The notes below the pieces were generated by a model. The model saw only the letters and a list, made by a program, of their open reading frames with translations, ran no database searches and was not told the DNA's origin. Shown one piece after another: positions 8,198 to 17,093 of a stretch of DNA of 64,000 nucleotides. Made by a program: the position numbers and the translations under genes. Source of the stretch: Pseudomonadota bacterium (GTDB lineage: Bacteria; Myxococcota_A; Polyangia; Haliangiales; Haliangiaceae); assembly GCA_022360315.1 (NCBI GenBank), contig JAKSDA010000210.1, forward strand, positions 39,280 through 103,279, in the 5' to 3' direction. Within the stretch, counting starts at the first letter, position 1. The number at the start of each line of letters is the position of its first letter.

Positions 8198-8575
8198 CTA
8201 CTCCTCGGCAGGTGAAGGTGAGTCGTGGGTCAGGATCTCCAGGCCGCGCTCGAGGCGCGCCATACTGGCGCCGACAGCGGCACAGAGCGTGATTTCGAAG
8301 ATCGCGTCTTCCGAATAGCCACACCCCTTGAGTTCCTCGATGTCCTCCTCCGTCACCTTGTACGCGTGTTTGGCCACTTTTGTGACATAACGTGCCAGTT
8401 CGTCGGGAAGATCGACCATCGGCCGGTCGGCGCCTCCGAGCGCTGCAGCCCGGGTCTTGACGGCCTGGCGCAACTCGAGTGCGGTCACCCCCGGTGAGGT
8501 CAGTGTGGCCTGCATCAGATCACGTATCGTCGTGGGCACGAGTTCGAGCGGAGACAATTTCACCGACTCCGACAT
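8198..8575 (-). CDS. AhpD/carboxymuconolactone decarboxylase-like protein without CxxC
   Basis: The 125-residue, mostly helical protein resembles the carboxymuconolactone decarboxylase/AhpD fold: DELARYVTKVAKHAYKVTEEDIEELKGCGYSEDAIFEITLCAAVGASMARLERG follows the helix order seen in small family members. The usual CxxCxxxH motif is absent (only isolated Cys residues are present), so it is unlikely to be a peroxidase by itself. It ends 6 bp before the selenoprotein start, so the two are co-transcribed and may form a heteromeric partner pair, which is inference. The start at 8575 is an ATG. A dispersed repeat copy lies immediately upstream. Confidence 0.7.
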   Translation of the reverse strand: MSESVKLSPLELVPTTIRDLMQATLTSPGVTALELRQAVKTRAAALGGADRPMVDLPDELARYVTKVAKHAYKVTEEDIEELKGCGYSEDAIFEITLCAAVGASMARLERGLEILTHDSPSPAEE

Positions 8576-8648
8576 ACCCTGTGCAGGGTAGCAGCAAAGC
8601 GGTCCCCGATGGTAGCTTCTTGCGGTTTCTTGCCATTACCGCGCTTTG

Positions 8649-8814
8649 TTACACACGGTCCCCATGGAAAGGATGCAATGTGACCGTGTGCGGCCCGACC
8701 GCTCGGCGTTCGGGCTATTATTGATGGGCACAGCCCCCGGACGGCTGGCTCGGCCGTTGGCCTCGCGACAGAAACACCTTGTTTGATCCACAACCACTAT
8801 GGTTCTGTTTGGTC
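8649..8814 (-). repeat. Dispersed repeat family, copy A (about 166 bp)
   Basis: Shares several blocks in the same order with copies at 15571-15748 and 37687-37858: a GGAAA/GAAAA-GATGCAA-type start, a GGCCCG block, the small inverted GGGCACAGCCC, TTGGCCTCGC, and the end block GAAACACCTTGTTTGATCC with ACAACC and TTCTGTTT. It fills the gap upstream of both the AhpD-like operon and the aminotransferase gene. Confidence 0.8.
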
Positions 8815-8869
8815 CACGATCGCTCTTCACGTTCTAGCCCAAAACTCTAGCCCGAAACATCTGTCGATT

Positions 8870-10153
8870 ATGGACGCACATTCAGTTCGGCAAAAACACC
8901 GCGAATTCCTATTCCCCTGTGTGACGAATTACTACGAGACGCCCATCGTGCTCACCAGTGGTCGAGGGGCCTGTGTAAGCGATATGGAGGGCCGCGAGTA
9001 TATAGATTTCTTCGGCGGCATATTGACTGTATCACTCGGCCATTGTCAGCCCGATGTAGTCGGGGCGATCCGCGAGCAGATCGGCACACTCGGCCACACA
9101 TCGACTCTCTATCCGACCGAGAATCTGGTCGACCTTGCCGAGACCGTTGCCCGCTTGACTCCGGGCAGGCTGAAAAAGAGTTTTTTCACCAACTCGGGAA
9201 CCGAGGCGAACGAGACTGCACTCCTATTGGCCAGGCTGTCCACGGGAAGCCGCGAGATCATCGCCTTGCGCCACGGCTACTCGGGCCGCTCCATGGTGGC
9301 CATGGATCTGACCGGGCTGGGCCAGTATCGCCTGATTGCCGGCCAGATCCCTGGAATTGTGCATGCCCACGCGCCGTATTGCTACCGCTGTCCATTCAAA
9401 ATGGAATACCCGGCCTGCGATCTTCACTGTGCCCGCGATGTCGAGGAGCTGATCCGCACCCAGACCAGTGGCCGGCCCGCTGCGTTTTTGGCCGAGGCGA
9501 TTCTCGGCCTGGGTGGGTTTATCACTCCGCCCCCTGAATACTTTCAAATCGCCGTCGGCATCGTGCGCAACCACGGTGGCGTCTTTGTTTGCGACGAAGT
9601 CCAGACCGGTTTTGGTCGCACCGGCACAGCGTGGTTTGGAATCGAGCACTACGGGGTCGAGCCCGATATCATGACGATGGCCAAGGGAGCGGCCAACGGG
9701 ATGCCCATAGGTATCACCACGGCGCGCGCCGAGCTGGCCGATTCGTTGCGCGGCGCCACCATCTCGACATTTGGCGGCAATCCGGTCAGCATGGCAGCCG
9801 CGCGGGCGACCGTGGGGGTGATGGAGCGCGAAGATGTGCCAGCGCGGGCCGAGAGGCTCGGCGCGCGCCTGCGCGAGTTCCTCTCGGCCATGAAGGATAC
9901 GTATCCATTCATCGGCGATGTTCGCGGCATGGGTTTGATGCAAGCGGTGGAACTGGTCGAGGATCGGGCGAGCAAAGAGCCGTCGCCGCAAAAGGCCGGC
10001 GAGGTCATGGAAGCCACCCGACGCGAAGGCTTGCTGATCGGGCGAGGCGGCCTCTACGGCAACACGCTGCGCCTGGCCCCGCCCATGTTGATCAGCGAGA
10101 CGGAACTCGACGAAGCCTGCGCCCGTCTACACCGGGCATTTGCTGCGCTGTGA
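8870..10153 (+). CDS. Class III (omega) aminotransferase, PLP-dependent
   Basis: The 427-residue protein is a fold-type I class III aminotransferase. The PLP lysine is K272 in TMAKGAANG, preceded by the VCDEVQTGFGRTG motif with the cofactor Asp; the N-terminal FFTNSGTEANE stretch binds the phosphate. Overall it looks closest to the alanine-glyoxylate/4-aminobutyrate aminotransferase subgroup, which moves an amino group from an omega-amino acid or alanine to a keto acid. The substrate cannot be fixed from sequence alone. A Cys-rich patch (YCYRCPFKMEYPACDLHC, about 167-185) is unusual for the family core and could bind metal. I chose ATG 8870; an in-frame start at 8783 would add a tail lying inside the repeat element. 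The alpha/beta hydrolase gene follows 27 bp later. Confidence 0.88.
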   Translation: MDAHSVRQKHREFLFPCVTNYYETPIVLTSGRGACVSDMEGREYIDFFGGILTVSLGHCQPDVVGAIREQIGTLGHTSTLYPTENLVDLAETVARLTPGRLKKSFFTNSGTEANETALLLARLSTGSREIIALRHGYSGRSMVAMDLTGLGQYRLIAGQIPGIVHAHAPYCYRCPFKMEYPACDLHCARDVEELIRTQTSGRPAAFLAEAILGLGGFITPPPEYFQIAVGIVRNHGGVFVCDEVQTGFGRTGTAWFGIEHYGVEPDIMTMAKGAANGMPIGITTARAELADSLRGATISTFGGNPVSMAAARATVGVMEREDVPARAERLGARLREFLSAMKDTYPFIGDVRGMGLMQAVELVEDRASKEPSPQKAGEVMEATRREGLLIGRGGLYGNTLRLAPPMLISETELDEACARLHRAFAAL

Positions 10154-10180
10154 GCCCAATACCCCGGATGCTCTGGCCCA

Positions 10181-11044
10181 ATGGACGTCTTTTACGCCAC
10201 CACTGCGGATGGAATCGAGCTCGCGCTGCACCGCTTTGCCGCGCGCGGGCGGCGCCGTGCCGTGTGCCTGTGCACCCACGCCATGATGGCGAACAGTCGC
10301 TATCTCACCCTCGGGCCGGAAAACGGTTTTGCCGGGTATCTGGCGCAAAACGGCGTCGACACGTTTCTGCTCGACTTTCGCGGGCATGGCCTGAGTCGGC
10401 CGCCACTGTCGCGCGTCCACTCGCACTGGTGCTTCGACCACTACGTCGAGTACGATCTGCCCGCAGCCGTGGCTGCGGTATGTGATGCCGCCGGTATTGA
10501 GGCGTCACAGCTGGTCTACTCCGGCCATTCGCTGGGCGGGCTGGTCGGTCTGGCCGCCGTGGGCACGGGCGCGATTCGCCCGCCTCGCGCCATAGCGCTG
10601 TGGGCCACTTCGGTGTGGTTGACCGGGGCGCGCGGGTCGCGCAGGCGCCGGCTGGCCATGAAGCTCTACGATCTGGCCAGCCGGCCGCTCGGACGTGCTC
10701 CGATCCGGGCCCTGCGATTCGGCTCCAACGACGAGCCACGCGGTTATGTCGCGCAACTCGCGGAGTGGTCCAGAACCGGCCGATGGCTCAGCCGTGATGG
10801 GGTCGACTATCTGGCCAGTCTGAACAATATCCGCACGCGCAGCTGGGGCGCGTGCGGCACTGGCGATCGCCTGTGCCAGCCGTCCGATGCCCGGGTGCTA
10901 CTGAGCCGACTGACCGGCAGCGAAAGGCTCCGCCAGGTCGGTATCCGCTGTGGCTATGCCCTCGACGCCGATCACTTCGGTCTGGTCACGCGGCGCGAGT
11001 TGCTCCCACTGTGGCGTGAATTCTTCGAATTTTTCGCGTCGTAA
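10181..11044 (+). CDS. Alpha/beta hydrolase
   Basis: The 287-residue protein has the alpha/beta hydrolase core: an oxyanion region THAMMANSRY (about 31-40), DFRGHG, the nucleophile elbow SGHSLGG with Ser near residue 117, and a C-terminal DADHFGL that supplies the catalytic His. An acidic triad member is expected near residues 225-235. It resembles the myxobacterial and proteobacterial lysophospholipase/esterase-like group without membrane segments. It is probably co-transcribed with the upstream aminotransferase. Its last 73 bp overlap the 3' end of the convergent HDOD gene, which makes antisense interference possible. Confidence 0.8.
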   Translation: MDVFYATTADGIELALHRFAARGRRRAVCLCTHAMMANSRYLTLGPENGFAGYLAQNGVDTFLLDFRGHGLSRPPLSRVHSHWCFDHYVEYDLPAAVAAVCDAAGIEASQLVYSGHSLGGLVGLAAVGTGAIRPPRAIALWATSVWLTGARGSRRRRLAMKLYDLASRPLGRAPIRALRFGSNDEPRGYVAQLAEWSRTGRWLSRDGVDYLASLNNIRTRSWGACGTGDRLCQPSDARVLLSRLTGSERLRQVGIRCGYALDADHFGLVTRRELLPLWREFFEFFAS

Positions 11045-12219
11045 CGGGCACCCAGGTCGGCGGTAAGTTCGCGCCAGCTGGACAGGTCGCCACCGAATTG
11101 CAGAGTATCCACTGCGGCTTGCTCAATGACCGGCGACCTGCCGCGGTTCTCGTTGGCCAAGCCGTCGGCGACGTGCCCTGCGGCCCGGGCGACCATCGCG
11201 CAATCCCGCTCCTGTGCCCGCTCGGCGTCGAGGTTGCGCATGGGATGGTGATGGTGAGCCATCGCCTCGATGACCGGGGCCGGCATGCCCCAGGTCGCCA
11301 GCAAATACGCGCCCAATTCGGCGTGACCGATAGCGCCGTCGCCGGTCGTGCATTCGGGCTCGTGATCGGGCCAGTAAAGCAAGCCCACGTCGTGCAAAAG
11401 GGCCGCGGTAAAGGCGTATTCGGCAGCGTCGCGACCGGCCATGGACGCGGCCAGTGCGGCGGAGAGCAAGGCGTGACGCTCTTCGTCGGCGTTGCCGGTG
11501 GCCGCGAAGATCTCCATGGCCAGAACCAGACTGGACAGGGCATTGATGCCGAAAACTCGAATCGCATGCTCGAGTTTGCCGCGCAGCGGCGTGGCACCGA
11601 GCAGACCCGAGTTGACGATGTTGAGCAGCCGTTGCGCCATGTCCGGATTCTGCTCGATCATGGATGCGAGTTCTCGCACTGTGATGCCGTTGGCACTGTG
11701 CATTCGCTCGACGATCGCGGCGTGCTGTCTCGGCCACTCGGGCCACTGCGCCTCACTCACGGCCACTCGGGTCAATGCGCCGGGCAGGCCGGACAGGCAG
11801 AGCAGATCGTGAAGGGCCAGGGCTGACCGCACGATCTGAGTGAGCTGGTTTTTGCTCCACGGCTTGGTCACATAGAGATGGGCGACGCGCTGAGCTCGAG
11901 CCACCTCATCGTACATACAGACGCCCGACAAAATGACCCGTGCCGTGGCCGGATGATTGCGCTCGATTGCCTCGAGAAATGCGATACCGCCTTCGCCGGG
12001 CAGGGTGATACCCGACACCAGGACCTGGGCGGGATTCGCCTCCATGGCCGCGAGTGCGCTGTCCACACTGGCTGCGAAGGCGAGCTGCCACTCCATGTCG
12101 CGGCAGCGCAGCGACCGTCTCAGTGCGCTGAGCACAAATGCATCGCTATCGACGAATAGAATCCGCTTTTTGCGTTTTCTGGGCCGACACACTGGGGCGT
12201 CCTCGGTCGCATTGTACAC
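10972..12219 (-). CDS. Pseudo-receiver plus HDOD domain signalling protein
   Basis: The 415-residue protein combines a response-regulator receiver fold (about 18-135) with an HDOD domain (about 145-340). The receiver is degenerate: the first acidic pocket reads VDSDAF, the phospho-acceptor position is Gly in VLVSGITLPG, while the conserved Lys of VTKPW is kept, so it is unlikely to be phosphorylated. The HDOD part has the LLNIVNSG and AALLHDVGLL stretches; HDOD proteins generally act as signalling adaptors lacking HD phosphodiesterase activity. The tail after about 390 is basic and low in complexity. Translation starts at GTG 12219 with no clear ribosome binding site. It converges on and overlaps the hydrolase gene. 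Confidence 0.8.
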   Translation of the reverse strand: MYNATEDAPVCRPRKRKKRILFVDSDAFVLSALRRSLRCRDMEWQLAFAASVDSALAAMEANPAQVLVSGITLPGEGGIAFLEAIERNHPATARVILSGVCMYDEVARAQRVAHLYVTKPWSKNQLTQIVRSALALHDLLCLSGLPGALTRVAVSEAQWPEWPRQHAAIVERMHSANGITVRELASMIEQNPDMAQRLLNIVNSGLLGATPLRGKLEHAIRVFGINALSSLVLAMEIFAATGNADEERHALLSAALAASMAGRDAAEYAFTAALLHDVGLLYWPDHEPECTTGDGAIGHAELGAYLLATWGMPAPVIEAMAHHHHPMRNLDAERAQERDCAMVARAAGHVADGLANENRGRSPVIEQAAVDTLQFGGDLSSWRELTADLGARYDAKNSKNSRHSGSNSRRVTRPK

Positions 12220-12252
12220 CGAGTTGCGGATCGGCTGGACGCGCTCCCCCTT

Positions 12253-12282
12253 TAGGCCAAAATCGCCTAGGCCAAAATCGCC
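12253..12282. repeat. Perfect 15-bp tandem duplication
   Basis: TAGGCCAAAATCGCC occurs twice head to tail (12253-12267, 12268-12282) in the gap between the HDOD gene start and the recD2 end. It may be a slippage product or a paired binding site for the HDOD promoter. Confidence 0.85.
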
Positions 12283-12330
12283 GGTTACATCGACTGGACA
12301 CCGTGGCGAGGCATCTCCTATCGGGACGCT

Positions 12331-14709
12331 CTACCCGGACCGGTCGAGCCCGGTGCGAATGCGCTCGGCCAGCCAGGTGAATCGCGTGTTGGTGCTCTGG
12401 TTGCGCGTGGCGATCGCGACCGCTCTGGGCGAACCGATCACTACCACCAGTTTTCTACCCCGAGTGATCGCTGTGTAGAGCAAATTGCGTTGCAGCATCA
12501 TATAGTGCTGAGTGCCCAGCGCCAGAACCACCACCGGGTATTCCGAGCCTTGACTCTTGTGCACACTCACCGCGTAGGCAGGGATCAGCTGATCGATATC
12601 ATCGCGTTCGTAGTGCACTGTGCGGCCATCGACAAATTCGACCAACATCTGTTGCTTGCCGACCAGAATATCGGTCACCACACCGATATCGCCATTGAAT
12701 ATCGACTTATCGTAGTTGTTTTTGACCTGCATGACCTTGTCGCCGGCTCGAAAGACCCGGTTGCCGCGCGACATCTCGACAACGCCGCTGGCCTTCGGAT
12801 TGAGCCGCTCCTGCAAGGCCTCGTTGAGAGCGATGGTGCCGATTTCACCGCGGTGTATCGGGCTGAGCACCTGGATATCGGTGAGCGACTCGAAACCAAA
12901 ACTCCTGGGAATCCGTTCGGCGACCAGGTTCACAATGGTACTTCGCGCTGCACCGGGATCGTCGCGGGGGATGAAGTAGAGGTCAGAGCGATGCGCGTCT
13001 GTCCCGGCCGGCGGATCGAATGTGGGAACCACGCCGTGGTTGATCTGGTGCGCTGCGGTCACGATCCGGCTCTGCGCCGCCTGACGGAAGATCTCGGTCA
13101 ATCGGACCACGGTTGCTGCCTCCGACGCGATGACATCGGCCAATACCGATCCAGGCCCCACCGAGGGCAATTGATCCACATCGCCGACCAGGATGAGCTG
13201 CGCCGACGACGGCAGTGCGACGAGAAGCGCGTGAAATAGCACGATATCGACCATCGACACCTCGTCGACGATCAACGCATCGACCTCGAGAAGATTGTCG
13301 GCATCGCGCTGAAAGCCGTTCAGCGCCGGTTGATACTCGAGCAGACGGTGAAGTGTGGCCGCGTCGCGGCCGGTGCTTTCGGCCAATCGCTTGGCCGCCC
13401 GGCCGGTTGGTGCGGCCAGCGCCAGGCGCCGACCCCTGGCGCTGAGAAGGCTCACGACGGCCCGTATGATGGTCGTTTTGCCCACTCCGGGCCCGCCGGT
13501 GATCACTACACACTTATCGACCACCACGGCCTCGACTGCGCGCCGCTGAGCCTCGGCCAGTTGGATGCCGAGATCGCGCTCGAATTCTGCCACGACCTTG
13601 TCGAGTTCGATCTGCAGCGGCTTCATCGGCGTGGTGACCAGTTCGGCCAGCGCAGTTGCGGCCTGACTTTCGACCTGCCAGATCGCGGTGAGCGAGAGGC
13701 ACATTCCGCGGTCTCCGAGGCTCTCGCGGATGATCAGACTGTCGCTCTCGAGCTTGTTCAGGGCAGGGCCGAGCAGCGACTGCTCGACATCCAGAAGATC
13801 GGCTGCGGTCTGCACGAGTTCGCGTTCCGGTGCGTGTACATGGCCCTCTTCCGCGTATTTGCCGAGGGTGTGGATCAGCCCAGCTGCGAGACGTTCCGGT
13901 GCCGTGGTTTCCAGGCCCAGATTGCGGGCGATGGCGTCGGCGGTTTTGAAGCCGATCCCCCACACCTCCAGGGCCAGGCGGTACGGATTTTTGCGGATGA
14001 TGGCCATGGTATCGCGGCCGTAGCGCTTGACGATCCGCGCCGCGCTCGCCGGCGATACACCGTATCCGTGCAGAAAGACCATCACGTCGTGCATACCGTG
14101 CTCGCTGCTCCAGGCTTCAGCGATTTTTTTTGCCCGCGCAGTGCCGATGCCGTCGACTTCTTTTAGCCGGCTGGGCTGGTCGCGGATGACTTCGAGAGTT
14201 TCGAGGCCAAAGCGCTCGACCAGACGCTTGGCCAGTTCCGGCCCCACACCGGGGATCGGCCCAGAAGCCAGATACCGCTCGATGCCGAGCAGCGACTCGG
14301 GTAGCTTGGTCTGATACGTGACCACCCGAAACTGCCGACCGTAACGAGGGTGCACGTGCCAGGAGCCGCGCATGCGCAGCGGGGTCCCTTCACGCAGGCC
14401 AAAAAGCGTTCCCACCACGGTCACCAACTCTGGATCTTCACTGTCAGCCAGCGATGGATCGGGGCGTACCCGGGCCACGGTCCAGTAGTTTTCCTGGTTG
14501 GAGAAAACCACTTGCTGGAGCGTGCCATCCAGTGTCTCTGTCGAGTCGCCGGCCAGGTCCAGCTCCGCTTGCTGCCCTCGACGCCCGGCTAGTGGCTCAG
14601 TGACCGACTCGCCAGCTCGATTGCTCGACCCCCCACTTTCGCCTGACTCCACCTCCTGTTCCCGGCCGGAGTGGCCGGGCGTTTGGCGGGTGGTCGGGCG
14701 ACGGGTCAT
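12331..14709 (-). CDS. recD2: RecD2-type 5'-3' DNA helicase
   Basis: The 792-residue protein fits the RecD2 family, the longer RecD-like helicases found without RecBC. After a polar N-terminal tail (1-50) come an OB-like region and a helix-hairpin-helix segment (about 130-250), then the SF1B motor: Walker A GGPGVGKTT (about 400), DEVSMVD box, GDVDQLPSVGPG motif III and a C-terminal VHKSQGSEYPVVV with ITRGRK. It unwinds DNA 5' to 3' and takes part in repair and genome stability. It lies 9 bp downstream of an SDR gene on the same strand, so the two are probably one transcription unit, although their functions appear unrelated. Confidence 0.93.
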   Translation of the reverse strand: MTRRPTTRQTPGHSGREQEVESGESGGSSNRAGESVTEPLAGRRGQQAELDLAGDSTETLDGTLQQVVFSNQENYWTVARVRPDPSLADSEDPELVTVVGTLFGLREGTPLRMRGSWHVHPRYGRQFRVVTYQTKLPESLLGIERYLASGPIPGVGPELAKRLVERFGLETLEVIRDQPSRLKEVDGIGTARAKKIAEAWSSEHGMHDVMVFLHGYGVSPASAARIVKRYGRDTMAIIRKNPYRLALEVWGIGFKTADAIARNLGLETTAPERLAAGLIHTLGKYAEEGHVHAPERELVQTAADLLDVEQSLLGPALNKLESDSLIIRESLGDRGMCLSLTAIWQVESQAATALAELVTTPMKPLQIELDKVVAEFERDLGIQLAEAQRRAVEAVVVDKCVVITGGPGVGKTTIIRAVVSLLSARGRRLALAAPTGRAAKRLAESTGRDAATLHRLLEYQPALNGFQRDADNLLEVDALIVDEVSMVDIVLFHALLVALPSSAQLILVGDVDQLPSVGPGSVLADVIASEAATVVRLTEIFRQAAQSRIVTAAHQINHGVVPTFDPPAGTDAHRSDLYFIPRDDPGAARSTIVNLVAERIPRSFGFESLTDIQVLSPIHRGEIGTIALNEALQERLNPKASGVVEMSRGNRVFRAGDKVMQVKNNYDKSIFNGDIGVVTDILVGKQQMLVEFVDGRTVHYERDDIDQLIPAYAVSVHKSQGSEYPVVVLALGTQHYMMLQRNLLYTAITRGRKLVVVIGSPRAVAIATRNQSTNTRFTWLAERIRTGLDRSG

Positions 14710-14718
14710 ACAGACATA

Positions 14719-15486
<768 letters not shown>

Positions 15487-15879
15487 ACTCCAATTCCTTC
15501 TGCGTCCAGCTGCACGAGTATACCTCTCGTATTGTGCATGGCAACAAAAAGGACATCCAAAACGCTCTATCACGCGCGATCGCACTGAAAAGGAGCCAGC
15601 GTGATCGCGCGTGGCCCGACGGTTTTGCGCCCGGGGCCATTGTTTCTGGGCAAAGCCCCTGGACGGCCCGAATTGCCATCAGATCGGCGATTGGCCTCGC
15701 AATAGAAACACGTTGTTTGACCCGCGACCAATGTGTTTTGTTTGGCTGAACAATGGCGACAAGCGCCCAAAAAACATAGCGATGAGAATCGGCCATTTGT
15801 GTTGCGGTGCAAAAAAGTCGATTGCATCCGGAGCCGAGCTTGGCTACGTCTACGGGGAATCAACACGGGAGCACGAGCC
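15487..15879. other. Intergenic region carrying a dispersed repeat
   Basis: This 393-bp gap between the divergent SDR and helical-protein genes contains copy B of the dispersed repeat (15571-15748). Downstream of the repeat lies the leader of the gene at 15880 with a GGGAG site. No other gene is evident. Confidence 0.75.
15571..15748 (-). repeat. Dispersed repeat family, copy B (about 178 bp)
   Basis: Contains the same ordered blocks as copies A and C: GAAAAGGAGCCAGCG-like start, TGATCGCGCG-GGCCCG, GGGCAAAGCCCC with a short inverted arm pair, ATTGGCCTCGC, then GAAACACGTTGTTTGACCC and CCAATGTGTTTTG. Orientation is the same as copies A and C. Confidence 0.8.
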
Positions 15880-16338
15880 ATGAACCAACCGCAGCAGAAA
15901 ACTCCGATCGAGAAACTCATCGACGAATACGAGAAGCTGCTCGACAAGATCGTCGACCTCGAAGCCATGGCGCATGCCGCGGCCGAGGTTTTGCAGCACA
16001 TTCCGTACTTGCCACGCCGGTCCGAGTCGCCCGACGAGGAGCGCCTGGTCGAGATCCGGCGTCAGTTTGGCCGACTCCATGCGCTGGTCGCGGCCACCTC
16101 CGATTCGGCCCGCAAGGTTCTCGATCGGGCCCACGCGCTGTCCGAGCGCCTGAATGAGTTTCGCAAAAAAGACCGCAACAAAAACGGCGAGGATCGGGAC
16201 GAGAACAATTCAAACGGACGCAACGGAGGAGTCGGCCAGGCCAACGAACGGCTGGCTCCCTACGCTGGCGTGGTGCGGCGCCGCTCGCGGGGTAACCGCA
16301 CCGGAGGCTATCAGCCGCCCAAGCTGCGGAGTGTGTAA
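15880..16338 (+). CDS. Small helical protein next to PHA-granule genes
   Basis: The 152-residue protein is not recognised. Residues 5-105 are strongly helical and charged, with heptad-like spacing (IEKLIDEYEKLLDKIVDLEA, and later a long LHALVAATSDSARKVLDRAH segment), consistent with a coiled-coil or granule-surface protein; residues 105-152 are polar, Asn/Arg-rich and disordered. No signal peptide or membrane segment. It converges on the phasin-like gene and is close to PhaR, so a role at polyhydroxyalkanoate granules is plausible but unproven. ATG 15880 is chosen because GGGAG precedes it by about 8 bp. Confidence 0.55.
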   Translation: MNQPQQKTPIEKLIDEYEKLLDKIVDLEAMAHAAAEVLQHIPYLPRRSESPDEERLVEIRRQFGRLHALVAATSDSARKVLDRAHALSERLNEFRKKDRNKNGEDRDENNSNGRNGGVGQANERLAPYAGVVRRRSRGNRTGGYQPPKLRSV

Positions 16339-16410
16339 CCGCTACCCTGCCACGATACAGCCTCACCCGGTCCCATAGGCGATGCGGCGGCGCCTCCTCG
16401 CCTACCTGGT

Positions 16411-16468
16411 GTACGCTGTGCAGGACTCTCTCTCTTGCGTCTCTCGGATTATGTGAAATTGTAGAATT
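16411..16468 (-). repeat. Direct repeat, downstream member of a pair flanking the phasin gene
   Basis: GTACGCTGTGCAGGACTC, a CTCTC-rich stretch, and then TCTCGGATTATGTGAAATTGTA resemble the sequence at 16853-16924. This copy covers the last codons and stop of the phasin-like gene; the other covers its 5' leader. Confidence 0.6.
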
Positions 16469-16802
16469 CTCTCGTCTTTCGAGTCGCGTCGAGGACCAAC
16501 TTGCGCCACTCGGCAGACAGCGTGGCTGCGCAGGACAAATTTTCATCGGTCCAAATTTCATCGATCATTTTGGCCAGTTGGCTGGCCACCTGGGCAGTCA
16601 CCTCGCGCGCGGTGCGGCGGGCGTGGCCGTAAGCCTCACCCTCGAACTCGGCAAGCTCGTCGGCCAACGCCTGCATGCGGTCGAACTGGCTCCTGGCCAG
16701 ACGAATCCACAGATCAAAGCTCTGTTGAAATGGAAATGCCTGGTCCCATGCATTGCTGTCGCGGGTCTCTTGCTGGGTCTGCGAAGTCGTTTGCTTGCTC
16801 AT
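16449..16802 (-). CDS. Phasin-like small helical protein
   Basis: The 117-residue protein is predicted almost wholly helical from residue 20 on, with a hydrophobic/aromatic pattern (FPFQQSFDLWIRLARSQFDR) followed by a long amphipathic helix and ending in REFYNFT. This is typical of phasins, which coat polyhydroxyalkanoate granules, and a PhaR-type regulator is encoded 290 bp upstream on the same strand. Sequence identity to a named phasin cannot be claimed. ATG 16802 is preceded by AAGGA at good spacing; upstream in-frame codons belong to the leader. The leader and the 3' end share a direct repeat. Confidence 0.6.
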   Translation of the reverse strand: MSKQTTSQTQQETRDSNAWDQAFPFQQSFDLWIRLARSQFDRMQALADELAEFEGEAYGHARRTAREVTAQVASQLAKMIDEIWTDENLSCAATLSAEWRKLVLDATRKTREFYNFT

Positions 16803-16852
16803 GGATTGATCCTTCTGTATTCGAGTGAGTACTGCCGGTTCACGTACGTCGC

Positions 16853-16924
16853 GTACGCTGCGCAGGACTCCTCTCAGGTGCCCTGTCTCGCCTGTGTCTC
16901 TCGAACTACAGTGAAACTGTATAG
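16853..16924 (-). repeat. Direct repeat, upstream member of a pair flanking the phasin gene
   Basis: GTACGCTGCGCAGGACTC, a CTCTC-rich stretch and TCTCGAACTACAGTGAAACTGTA parallel 16411-16468. This copy lies 50-120 bp upstream of the phasin start and may contain its promoter. Confidence 0.6.
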
Positions 16925-17056
16925 GTCGTATGCGGCGCGGTGTCAAGCCCATTTTTGTGCGATGCACAAGTGACCATTCCGAGGGCGGGGTTCTGGCCAT
17001 CAACCACCGCTACGTGTGCACGATTGCGTGTTGCGTGTCTCATGCTGTACTGCAAC

Positions 17057-17092
17057 AAACGCCTTGTTTGATCCACAACGAATGGGTTTCTG
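17057..17092 (-). repeat. Dispersed repeat family, short copy D
   Basis: AAACGCCTTGTTTGATCC followed by ACAACGAATGGGTTTCTG matches the end block of copy C at about four of five positions. It sits two bases from the PhaR stop codon, as a 3' flank. Confidence 0.75.
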
Positions 17093-17093
17093 C

